Source: Gammaproteobacteria bacterium
GTDB lineage: Bacteria; Pseudomonadota; Gammaproteobacteria; Steroidobacterales; Steroidobacteraceae
Assembly (NCBI GenBank): GCA_025358615.1
Contig: JANYIY010000383.1
Span: 1 to 32,488 of the forward strand
Reading direction: 5' to 3'
DNA length: 32,488 nucleotides
This document shows positions 8,713-16,344 of this stretch, one piece after another. The position numbers and the translations under genes were made by a program. The notes under the pieces are model-generated. The model did not search any database. It was not told the DNA's origin and saw only the letters and a list, made by a program, of their open reading frames with translations. Position 1 is the stretch's first letter; each line of letters opens with the position of its first letter.

Positions 8713-10500
8713 CTACCGCACAGCGGTCGGCTCCGCGGTTCCACGATAAAAAGTCACGGCCGGCGTGGTCCGCAAATACTGCGCGGCGAGCCGCGAGGTA
8801 CTGGGCGCGCCCGGCTCCCTGGCGACTGGCTCGCTGCCTTGCTGCAGCGGCACACGCCGGCGAAACGCAGTCCAAACCGCGGTCGGCGCGGCGCCGAAGT
8901 TTCGCTTCGGATCCTGCGTCTTGCGCACGTCCATCCACAGGCTTCCCTCCAGCAAATCGAAGCTCAGCAAGTCGAAAGTGATGTCCACGGCTTGCCTCGC
9001 TCTCTGCGCCTTGATGCGCGTTTGTGCCTGCAGATCTTCCACGGTGCCCACGATGGCGCTGCCGAAGGGCGCGACCGGATTCGTCAAGGTCTGGATCTCC
9101 TGCTGCAAATCCACGGGGGCATAGCCGAAGAATCCGCCGCCCGCGCCGTGCAACACGTCCGCGACGCTAACACCCGTGAAGAAGGGATTGCGGAATCGTT
9201 CGATGCGCAGCATCACGGCAATGTCCATGTTGGCGAGCGCGATCACGAAACTTTCGATGCGGTTTGCCATGGGGTAGGGATCCCAGTTCGCGTTCGACAC
9301 GATGTAGCCATGCTGGCCGTGGCTGTGCGGCCCTCCCTTGACGAAGAAGCGCATCAATTGGGGAGTCGCCAACTCCCACGAGTCTTGCGGGCCCAAGCCC
9401 ACATTCACCGCCGGATTGTGATCGGATGAATTGGCCTGAAACAACACTGCGTCGCGCAGCGCCGCCCACTCTTCCCACGCCGACGCCTGGCGAATCGACG
9501 AGGCCCGCAGACTCTCGGGATCTTGAATGATGCGCTTAGGGTCGGCGTCGAACAGATAGCTTCCCTTGATCATGTCGAGCATCCGTGCGGCGTGCCAGTT
9601 GAGCCATTTTTCCGGCCTGTCGCGCTGCACTACCAGGCTCAACGGCGTGATGCTGCTGTTCATGCCGTTCAAGTCGATGGCATAAATCAAGTCAGTCCAT
9701 TCGAGTGCCTCCTTGGCATCGTGTACCAAGAGGGCGGCCTGTCCGGTGGCGTACGCATTGCTGCTGGTCAGCGCATTGTCATCGGCGCCAAACGGCCGGA
9801 TGGGAGTCAGGCCGGCATTCTTCAGCGCCTGCGCGGCAGTCATGCGCACTCCCTGATAGTACGCCTCGCCGGCTCCCACCATGGCGGCTCCGACATTGCC
9901 GAGTTGCGCCAGATCGCCTTCCCCCAGCGTGCCGCGGGACTGCACCACGGGCGTTATGCGCTGGTTGAGCAGGTCGAGCAGCATTTGCGACAGTTGTGGG
10001 CTGGGCGCGTTGTAAACCATGCCATTGGCGCGCACCACCATCATGGCGCGTACGATTTCTTCGTCCGCAATCTCAGGTCCCGTGCCCCACTCCGCTCCGG
10101 AGTGAAATCTTTCGAATTGTGTCTTCTCCACCAGAGCGTGATTCTTGGGCGACAGCGGATCACCCTCGAACAGTACCGTCTCACGCTGATCCCCGGTACC
10201 GCGATTGAACCAATACACCGGTATACCCTCCGCGGCTGCTTCCAGCAGCAAGCCGTAGTTATCGGCCTGGCGTTGCCGCGCCTCCGCGCTCAATTCGACC
10301 TTGGCGCCAAAGCGCGCCACCATGACGATTTGATCGATGCTCAGATCGCGGCCGGTCAGCGTCACCGTCTTATCGCTCATGGTCAACGTGATGGAGGCGT
10401 AGTTGGCGGCAGCCCAGGTGTGGCCGGCCGCACACAGCGCCGCGGCACCCAGCAGCGCGCGGCAGGAGACTTGAAAGGCATGGGCATTTCGATCGGTCAT
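8713..10500 (-). CDS. Exported protein of the aromatic amino acid lyase (HAL/PAL) fold, MIO triad missing
   Basis: A 595-aa protein that aligns by motif with histidine/phenylalanine ammonia-lyases: IQDPESLRASSIRQ (family QDxYSLRC.PQ), FQANSSDHNPAV (NSxxDNP) and SNANWDPYPMANRIES (GGNFHG region). The segment that should carry the autocatalytic Ala-Ser-Gly reads GTLGEGDLAQL at about residue 192, in place of GSxGASGDLAPL, so one residue is lost and the MIO cofactor cannot form in the usual way. The N-terminal catalytic-Tyr block is also altered (VYWFNRGTG for VYGxNTGFG). A cleavable signal peptide is seen (LLGAAALCAAGHTWAAA), which is unusual for this cytoplasmic family. ATG 10500 has GAGG 6 nt upstream; 25 nt follow the MFS stop, so the two are probably co-transcribed. 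Function unknown: another enzyme or a binding protein. Confidence 0.8.
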   Translation of the reverse strand: MTDRNAHAFQVSCRALLGAAALCAAGHTWAAANYASITLTMSDKTVTLTGRDLSIDQIVMVARFGAKVELSAEARQRQADNYGLLLEAAAEGIPVYWFNRGTGDQRETVLFEGDPLSPKNHALVEKTQFERFHSGAEWGTGPEIADEEIVRAMMVVRANGMVYNAPSPQLSQMLLDLLNQRITPVVQSRGTLGEGDLAQLGNVGAAMVGAGEAYYQGVRMTAAQALKNAGLTPIRPFGADDNALTSSNAYATGQAALLVHDAKEALEWTDLIYAIDLNGMNSSITPLSLVVQRDRPEKWLNWHAARMLDMIKGSYLFDADPKRIIQDPESLRASSIRQASAWEEWAALRDAVLFQANSSDHNPAVNVGLGPQDSWELATPQLMRFFVKGGPHSHGQHGYIVSNANWDPYPMANRIESFVIALANMDIAVMLRIERFRNPFFTGVSVADVLHGAGGGFFGYAPVDLQQEIQTLTNPVAPFGSAIVGTVEDLQAQTRIKAQRARQAVDITFDLLSFDLLEGSLWMDVRKTQDPKRNFGAAPTAVWTAFRRRVPLQQGSEPVAREPGAPSTSRLAAQYLRTTPAVTFYRGTAEPTAVR

Positions 10501-10525
10501 GGTGGGCCTCGTCAATCGCAATTAG

Positions 10526-11860
10526 CTAAGAGAGATGCAAGTTTTTCGGCGGCGCGCCGGTGGCGTCCGGCGCAGGCGCCGGCTGCGCCGCTGTGTCGCG
10601 GTGATACGGCAGCCATGCATATATTTCCGGCGAAGTCTGCGGGTAAGCAAGAAACTCCTCGCGCGACTCCACGATGCGCTCGGCCTTGCGCCGCGACAGA
10701 CGCCAGATGGCAAACAGCGTAAACCCCAGCGTCAATACAATCACGTAGACGAAAAATGCGTTGGGCGAAATGAGCTGGATGGCATAGGTCCCGGCCGTCG
10801 GACCAATGGCCGAACCCAAGGCCCAGACGAATAGTAAGGTCGAGGACAGCGCCACGTAGTCGGTGGCAACGGCACGATCGTTCGCGTGCGCCACCCCGAC
10901 CGCATACAGGCTCTCCGCAAGACCGCCGAAGATACCGAACAGCAGGGCAAGCAGCGCGAACGGCATGCGATGATCGGCCCACACCAGTGGTGCGGCCACG
11001 GCAACGATGCCTAGCCCTAACCCGATCAACGCATGCAATCGATCGACCTTGTCTGAGAAATAGCCGATCGGCCATTGCAGGAACAGGCCGCCCAGCGAGA
11101 CACATGCCATCAACAACACGATGCGCTGCTGATCGAAGCCGACGCGCACCCCGAACAGCGGTCCCACGGTCGTGAATGCGGTCAGTATCAGGCCATTCAG
11201 CAGACAGGCCGTGACGCTCACCGGCGAGGTGCGCAGCGCCTTGAGAATTTCCAATGTGACCCGCCGCGGCAACACCGGTGCGCGCACATCGATCGCGACC
11301 ATGGGCACGAGCGCCAGCGTCGTTGCAATGCCGGCGATCAACAATAACTCCGGGCCTCTGACATTGAGGGTTTGACTGAACAACTGACCCACGCCGAAGA
11401 ACAAACCATACACCAGCACATAAATCGTCAGAACGCGGCCGCGTTGCGCGTTCGGCACCAAGGCATTCAGCCAACTCTCGACGATGATCGCAAGTCCCGC
11501 GGCATTCACGCCGATCAGAAATCGCAGCACAGCCAGCGTCGGCACACTGTCCGCGAAGTACAGGCCGAGGATTGCCACCGACTTGAGGCTGGCAAAGGTC
11601 GCATATGCCCGCTCCAGTCCCACGGGCGCAATCAACTTATGCGCGTACAGACACCCCGCCAGGAATCCGAGAGCTTCGGCCGTGGCGATCAGTCCGATCA
11701 CACCGTCCGATATGCCCATCGCTGAGAATCGCAGCGGCAGCAGCGAGCCCAGGAAACCGGAACCGAGCATGATCAGGGCGGTGCTGATGAGGGGCGGCGC
11801 AACCCGCCAGGGAATGGCGGCATCGGGGCCCAGGAGCGGTTCGGTCTGCACGGAGTTCAT
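10526..11860 (-). CDS. MFS transporter (YcaD-like)
   Basis: A 444-aa transporter with about 12 hydrophobic helices, the N-terminal one starting LISTALIMLGSGFLGSLLPLRFSAMG, and a loop between helices 2 and 3 (AHKLIAPVGLERAY). The helix layout, RFLIGVNAAGLAIIVESWLNA and the 30-40-residue cytoplasmic C-terminal tail resemble the YcaD/UMF1-type branch. The substrate is unknown. It is first in a minus-strand group with the ammonia-lyase-like gene, so it may carry that protein's ligand (inference). Divergent from the 2OG oxygenase gene with 53 nt between start codons. Confidence 0.85.
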   Translation of the reverse strand: MNSVQTEPLLGPDAAIPWRVAPPLISTALIMLGSGFLGSLLPLRFSAMGISDGVIGLIATAEALGFLAGCLYAHKLIAPVGLERAYATFASLKSVAILGLYFADSVPTLAVLRFLIGVNAAGLAIIVESWLNALVPNAQRGRVLTIYVLVYGLFFGVGQLFSQTLNVRGPELLLIAGIATTLALVPMVAIDVRAPVLPRRVTLEILKALRTSPVSVTACLLNGLILTAFTTVGPLFGVRVGFDQQRIVLLMACVSLGGLFLQWPIGYFSDKVDRLHALIGLGLGIVAVAAPLVWADHRMPFALLALLFGIFGGLAESLYAVGVAHANDRAVATDYVALSSTLLFVWALGSAIGPTAGTYAIQLISPNAFFVYVIVLTLGFTLFAIWRLSRRKAERIVESREEFLAYPQTSPEIYAWLPYHRDTAAQPAPAPDATGAPPKNLHLS

Positions 11861-11913
11861 GGAAGATTTTATCGCGGATTCCCTTGGACGGCGATGCCCG
11901 TTAGTCTTGTCGC

Positions 11914-12531
11914 ATGACCCTGCACAAACTATTCCCCACTTTCGTCTACGCCGCCCCCTTGCAGAGCAACGGCGCGGCTGCTTTCAACCGCCAGTTGCTC
12001 AAGGAGTGCCGGCAGTTGCGGCACGACGATGCGGCCGGACGCCGCTGGTCTGCGAAGAACTATCCGGGCGGCTATACCTCCTACGGATCGGTGCATTGGC
12101 TGCAGCGAATCTCACCGACCTTCAAAGCTCTGCAACTCAAACTCGAAAAGCACGTCAAAACCTTTGCCGATGCGGTCGAGTGGGACCTCGAGGGGCGCGA
12201 ACTCCAAATGACGGATTGCTGGATCAACATCAACCCTAAGCATGTAGCGCACGGGCTGCACTTGCATCCACTATCGACGCTGAGCGGCACTTACTACGTG
12301 CACGTTCCGGCGGGAACTCCCGGCATCAAATTTGAGGATCCGCGACTGGATCGCTTCATGGCTGCGCCACCGCGCAAGTCCTCCGCCAAGCGCGACTCAC
12401 TGCCCTGGGGAACATTTCCCGCGGTGCCGGGCCAATTGCTGCTGTTCGAGAGTTGGCTGCGGCATGAAGTGGTGCCGAACCGCCTCGCCGCCGAACGTGT
12501 CAGCGTCAGCTTCAATTACAACTGGTTCTAG
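11914..12531 (+). CDS. TIGR02466-like 2-oxoglutarate/Fe(II) oxygenase family protein
   Basis: A 205-aa protein. Seen: FPTFVYAAPL at the start, DCWININPKHVAHGLHLHPLSTLSGTYYVHVP in the middle and LLLFESWLRHEVVPN..RVSVSFNYNWF at the end. These match the TIGR02466 family, predicted double-stranded beta-helix dioxygenases; the His of LHLHP and of LRHEV plus the late Arg (RVSVSFN) would hold iron and 2-oxoglutarate. The physiological substrate is not known for the family. The stop is 24 nt before the next gene's ATG, so it may be co-transcribed with the NYN gene. Confidence 0.8.
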   Translation: MTLHKLFPTFVYAAPLQSNGAAAFNRQLLKECRQLRHDDAAGRRWSAKNYPGGYTSYGSVHWLQRISPTFKALQLKLEKHVKTFADAVEWDLEGRELQMTDCWININPKHVAHGLHLHPLSTLSGTYYVHVPAGTPGIKFEDPRLDRFMAAPPRKSSAKRDSLPWGTFPAVPGQLLLFESWLRHEVVPNRLAAERVSVSFNYNWF

Positions 12532-12555
12532 CGGAATGGGGTAAACTTGCGAGCA

Positions 12556-13434
12556 ATGACAGTCTCAACGTCCGACGCCACGATGGCGGTTTTCCTTGAC
12601 CTGGAGAACATCGCCCTTGGCGCACGCGACGCCAAGTTCCCAAGTTTTGACGTGCAGAAAGTGCTCGCGCGCCTTTTGCTGAAGGGCCACATCGTCGTCA
12701 AGAAGGCCTATTGCGATTTCGACCGCTACAAGGACTTCAAGCGCGGCTTGCACGAGGCGGCATTCGAGCTCATCGAAATTCCGCACGTGCGCCAGTCCGG
12801 CAAGAATTCGGCGGACATTCGCATGGTCGTCGACGCACTGGATTTGTGCTACACCAAGGGGCATGTCGACACCTTCGTCATCTTGAGCGGCGACTCGGAC
12901 TTCTCGCCGCTGGTGAGCAAGTTGCGCGAGAACGCGAAGACCGTCATCGGCGTTGGCGTCAAAAACTCCACCTCGGACCTGTTCATCAACAATTGCGATG
13001 AGTTCATTTACTACGACGACCTGGTGCGCAGGGAGCCTGCCAAGTCACGCCGCCGATCCCCGACTGCAGCCCGCCCGCCTGTCGCCGCCACCCAATCCCA
13101 GGCCGCCGATACTCCGCCCATGGACGCAGCCGCCGCTGAAACCGGGCACGCCGAGAACAAGGGACCCGACCTCCACGACGCGCTCGAACTCATCGTCGAC
13201 ACCTTGGAAGCGCTGGGCGAGGAACGCGGCGAGAGTGAACCTATCTGGGGCTCGATGATCAAACAAGCCATCAAGCGCCGTCATCCGGGATTCAACGAAC
13301 GAGCCTATGGTTTCAGGTCGTTCAATGACTTGCTGGCCGACGGTGAAAAACGTGGCCTGCTCACGCTGCAGCCGGATGAGAAGTCCGGCGGCTATACGGT
13401 GCGGGTTGCGAATCGACCGCCGCGCCTCGCCTGA
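12556..13434 (+). CDS. NYN-domain (LabA/DUF88-like) protein with OST-HTH domain
   Basis: A 292-aa protein. Residues about 10-155 form a NYN (PIN-like) domain with MAVFLDLENIALG, SADIRMVVDALDL and FVILSGDSDFSPLVSKLRE, the acidic residues expected of a metal-dependent RNase site. A low-complexity Pro/Ala linker follows, then an OST-HTH/LOTUS domain (DALELIVDTLEALGEE..IWGSMIKQAIKRRHPGFNERAYGFRSFNDLL) that binds RNA in relatives. A role in RNA turnover is likely but not shown. I prefer ATG 12556; the TTG 12547 and ATG 12583 are alternatives and none has a clear ribosome binding site. Its stop codon lies in the first unit of a 19-bp tandem repeat. Confidence 0.88.
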   Translation: MTVSTSDATMAVFLDLENIALGARDAKFPSFDVQKVLARLLLKGHIVVKKAYCDFDRYKDFKRGLHEAAFELIEIPHVRQSGKNSADIRMVVDALDLCYTKGHVDTFVILSGDSDFSPLVSKLRENAKTVIGVGVKNSTSDLFINNCDEFIYYDDLVRREPAKSRRRSPTAARPPVAATQSQAADTPPMDAAAAETGHAENKGPDLHDALELIVDTLEALGEERGESEPIWGSMIKQAIKRRHPGFNERAYGFRSFNDLLADGEKRGLLTLQPDEKSGGYTVRVANRPPRLA

Positions 13435-13488
13435 ACGATTGCGCCTGTATTGAACGATTGCGCCTTTATCGAACGATAGCGGCCTGCC
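13432..13488. repeat. 19-bp tandem repeat, about three units
   Basis: Units TGAACGATTGCGCCTGTAT and TGAACGATTGCGCCTTTAT are adjacent with one mismatch, followed by a degenerate third copy starting CGAACGATAGCGGCCTG. The first unit contains the TGA stop of the NYN gene, and the array sits 33 nt upstream of the sigma-32-like promoter of hsp20. It may be replication slippage or a binding array. Confidence 0.75.
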
Positions 13489-13520
13489 GGCTGCATTGTG
13501 CGCCGCGTCGCGGCCTACCC

Positions 13521-13550
13521 CTTGAACTTCCGCGGCCGTGGCCGCATTTA
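13521..13550 (+). promoter_or_regulatory. Sigma-32 (heat-shock) type promoter of hsp20-lon
   Basis: A -35 element CCCCTTGAAC (CTTGAA at 13521-13526) is followed after 14 nt by the -10-like CCGCATTTA (13542-13550), close to the RpoH consensus CTTGAAA-N11-15-CCCCATTTA. It is positioned directly before a small heat-shock gene and lon, both classical RpoH targets. The predicted transcription start (about 13556-13558) is nearly at the ATG of hsp20. Confidence 0.72.
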
Positions 13551-13558
13551 TTTAGTCC

Positions 13559-13969
13559 ATGAATATCAACCGCAGAAAATCCTGGATGTGGGCGGAAGCC
13601 TGCGCGCTCCTCGATGAAGCCGAGCGCAAGCATCGGCATTTCTTCGAACTTCTGGCCGTGCCCTCCGCCTCTCCGGCGTGGGAGCCTCCGGCCGATATCT
13701 TCGCGGATGGCATAGACCTGCAAGTGGTGGTCGCTCTGCCGGGTGCCCGCGCTGAAGAGGTTGCCGTAGAAATAACGCCTACCGGCCTGCAAATCGAGAC
13801 CAATGTCCCGCCGCCGGCGCTGCATGCGCGCATGAATGTCGTGCGTCTGGAGATTCCTTACGGCCGGATGCGCCGGCGCATCGATCTGCCGGCCGGCCGC
13901 TACGCGCTGATCGAGCGCCGGCTCGATCGCGGCTGTCTGTTTCTGCGGCTCACCCGGGAGGCGTCATGA
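13559..13969 (+). CDS. Hsp20/alpha-crystallin-family small heat-shock protein
   Basis: A 136-aa chaperone-like protein, somewhat short. The alpha-crystallin core runs from about residue 44 (ADIFADGIDLQVVVALPGARAEEVAVEITPTGLQIETN) to the end (RLEIPYGRMRRRIDLPAGRY). Such proteins hold unfolded clients for refolding or degradation. The usual C-terminal IxI motif is not obvious. ATG 13559 has no Shine-Dalgarno and lies right after the predicted promoter; ATG 13586 (MWAEACALL) is a possible alternative start. It overlaps lon by 4 bp (ATGA), so chaperone and protease are translationally linked. Confidence 0.86.
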   Translation: MNINRRKSWMWAEACALLDEAERKHRHFFELLAVPSASPAWEPPADIFADGIDLQVVVALPGARAEEVAVEITPTGLQIETNVPPPALHARMNVVRLEIPYGRMRRRIDLPAGRYALIERRLDRGCLFLRLTREAS

Positions 13970-16344
13970 ACGCTAACGCTACTCGGCCGCAGAGCGGCCT
14001 CATAGAAGACGTGCTCATCATTTTGCCGGTGGCCAATGCGGTGTTGTTTCCCGGCGTGGTACTGCCCATCGCCATCTCCGGCGGCGCGGCACTCGCAGCC
14101 GCGCAGGAAGCGGTGCGCACGCAACGCCGTGTCGGACTGCTGCTGCAGAAGGAATCGGGCAGCGCCGCGCAGGATGGAGCCGCGCCGGTTGCCGACAATC
14201 TCCATTCTGTCGGCACTGCCGCCACCATCGTGCGCTTCATCACCGCGGCGGATGGAACCCATCATTTGATCGCCCAGGGCGAGGAGCGGTTCACGGTATT
14301 GGATTACGTCAGCCGCGATCCCTTCTTGGTGGCGCGAATCGAAGCACACCGCGATCCGGCCACTCTGGACCGAGAGATCGAAGCGCGCGGCCTCAATTTG
14401 CGCGACAAGGCGCTCGAGGCCGTGCAGTTGCTGCCGCAGGCTCCCGGGGAACTGGTCAACGCCATCCGCAGCATCGAGTCGATTCCGGCGCTCGCCGACA
14501 TGATCGCAAGCTTCATGGATTTGAAGACCGCGGAGAAACAGGAAATCCTCGCCACGTTCGACCTGAAGACGCGGCTTGATCGAGTGCTGACAGTGCTCGG
14601 CCGCCGCATCGAGGTTTTGAAGGTTTCGCGCCAGATCGACGAGAAGACGCGCGAGGCATTCGATGAACGGCAGAAAGAAGCTGTGCTGCGCGAGCGGTTG
14701 CGCCAGATCCAGAAAGAATTGGGCGACACCGACTCATCGTCGGCCGAACTTGAAGAGCTGAAGAAGGCCATCCAGGACGCCGGCATGCCGTCGGAAGTGG
14801 CCGAGCAGGCCGAGCGCGAACTGAAGCGCCTGGAGCGCATGCCCGATGGGGCTGCGGAATACTCCATGACCCGCAACTACCTGGATTGGTTGATCGCCAT
14901 GCCCTGGTCCAAGGTGGATCCGGAAACCGTGGATATCGAGAGCGCCCGCGCCATTCTCGATCAGGATCACTATGGCCTGGAGAAGGTCAAGCGCCGCATC
15001 CTGGAATTTCTCGCGGTTCGCAAACTCAATCCCGAGGGTCGCAGTCCCATTCTGTGCTTCGTCGGTCCGCCGGGCGTGGGCAAGACCTCGCTCGGCCAGA
15101 GCATTGCGAAAGCGATCGGACTCAAGTTCGGCCGCGTGAGCCTGGGCGGTGTGCATGACGAGGCCGAGATTCGCGGTCATCGGCGCACCTACATTGGCTC
15201 CCTGCCGGGCAATATCGCACAGGCCATGCGCAAAGCCGGTCGCCGCAATCCCGTGCTCATGCTTGATGAGGTCGATAAGCTCTCCGCCAGCCACCAGGGC
15301 GATCCGTTTTCGGCCCTGCTCGAGGTGCTGGATCCGGAACAGAACAACTCATTCCGCGACAATTACTTGGCGGTTCCCTTCGATTTGTCGAAGGTGCTGT
15401 TCATCGGTACCGCCAATGTTCTGGATGCCATACCGGCGCCGCTGCGCGACCGCATGGAAATCATCGAACTCACCGGCTACACGGAAGAGGAGAAGTTGCA
15501 AATCGCCCAGCGCTACCTGCTCGCGCGCCAGCTTAAAGCCAACGGCCTCACCGCAGAGCAGGTGCAAGTCTCCGAGGAAGCCCTGCGCAAGCTCATCGTC
15601 GATTACACGCGCGAGGCCGGAGTCAGGAGCTTGGAGCGCCAGATCGGCGCGCTGCTGCGCAATGCCGCAGTCACCATCGCTTCCGGCGGCACCCAAAGCA
15701 TCGCCATCGGTGCGAATGATGTGGCACGCATCTTAGGCGCGGCGCGTTTCGAAAGCGATGTGGCCCTGCGCACCAGCATCCCCGGCGTGGCCACCGGGCT
15801 CGCCTGGACCCCGGCGGGCGGCGACATCCTGTTCATCGAATCGAGCCGCGTGCGCGGCAGCGGTAAGCTGATTCTGACCGGTCAACTCGGCGACGTGATG
15901 AAGGAAAGCGCTCAGGCCGCCGTTACCTGGGTGAAGTCGCAGGCCGATCGGTTAGGGATTGATCCGACGCTCTTGGACAACAGCGATTTGCACATTCATG
16001 TGCCGGCCGGCGCCATCCCGAAGGACGGTCCCAGCGCCGGGGTCGCGATCGCCACATCCTTGGCGTCGCTGCTGACACAACGCACCGTCAGCGCCGATGT
16101 GGCGATGACCGGCGAAATCAGCCTGCGCGGGGTGGTGATGCCGGTGGGCGGCATCAAGGAGAAATGCGTGGCCGCTGCTCGGGCCGGCATTCGCGCCGTG
16201 ATTTTGCCGGCGCGCAATCGCCGCGATCTAGAGGACATTCCGCAGAGCGTGCGCAGCAAGCTCGAATTCGTCTGGGCGGAGAAAATCGACGACGTGCTGG
16301 GGCGGGCTTTGGAAATCATTCCCGCCCAGCGCGCGGCGGCCTAG
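13966..16344 (+). CDS. lon: ATP-dependent Lon protease
   Basis: A 792-aa LonA-type endopeptidase. In order: N-terminal substrate-binding domain (LPVANAVLFPGVVLPI), coiled middle region (ERLRQIQKELGD), AAA+ module with Walker A GPPGVGKTS and Walker B VLMLDEVDKL, and the C-terminal S16 protease domain with Ser690 in PKDGPSAG and the Lys of GGIKEK (731-733). It degrades misfolded and regulatory proteins in the cytoplasm. It is coupled to hsp20 and apparently under a heat-shock promoter. As this Lon is paired with Hsp20 and not with clpX/hupB, it may be a second Lon copy (inference). Its TAG stop overlaps the convergent M48 gene's TAG within one CTAG. Confidence 0.96.
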   Translation: MNANATRPQSGLIEDVLIILPVANAVLFPGVVLPIAISGGAALAAAQEAVRTQRRVGLLLQKESGSAAQDGAAPVADNLHSVGTAATIVRFITAADGTHHLIAQGEERFTVLDYVSRDPFLVARIEAHRDPATLDREIEARGLNLRDKALEAVQLLPQAPGELVNAIRSIESIPALADMIASFMDLKTAEKQEILATFDLKTRLDRVLTVLGRRIEVLKVSRQIDEKTREAFDERQKEAVLRERLRQIQKELGDTDSSSAELEELKKAIQDAGMPSEVAEQAERELKRLERMPDGAAEYSMTRNYLDWLIAMPWSKVDPETVDIESARAILDQDHYGLEKVKRRILEFLAVRKLNPEGRSPILCFVGPPGVGKTSLGQSIAKAIGLKFGRVSLGGVHDEAEIRGHRRTYIGSLPGNIAQAMRKAGRRNPVLMLDEVDKLSASHQGDPFSALLEVLDPEQNNSFRDNYLAVPFDLSKVLFIGTANVLDAIPAPLRDRMEIIELTGYTEEEKLQIAQRYLLARQLKANGLTAEQVQVSEEALRKLIVDYTREAGVRSLERQIGALLRNAAVTIASGGTQSIAIGANDVARILGAARFESDVALRTSIPGVATGLAWTPAGGDILFIESSRVRGSGKLILTGQLGDVMKESAQAAVTWVKSQADRLGIDPTLLDNSDLHIHVPAGAIPKDGPSAGVAIATSLASLLTQRTVSADVAMTGEISLRGVVMPVGGIKEKCVAAARAGIRAVILPARNRRDLEDIPQSVRSKLEFVWAEKIDDVLGRALEIIPAQRAAA

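Noticed and set aside
8225-8938. 237-aa minus-strand ORF
   Set aside because: Overlaps lysE and the end of the ammonia-lyase-like gene in another frame with no family resemblance.
9523-10722. 399-aa plus-strand ORF
   Set aside because: It is antisense to the ammonia-lyase-like gene, has no recognisable motif and is composed of His/Arg/Gln-rich shadow sequence.
10512-11474. 320-aa minus-strand ORF
   Set aside because: Out-of-frame shadow of the MFS transporter; Arg/Cys-rich without hydrophobic segments.
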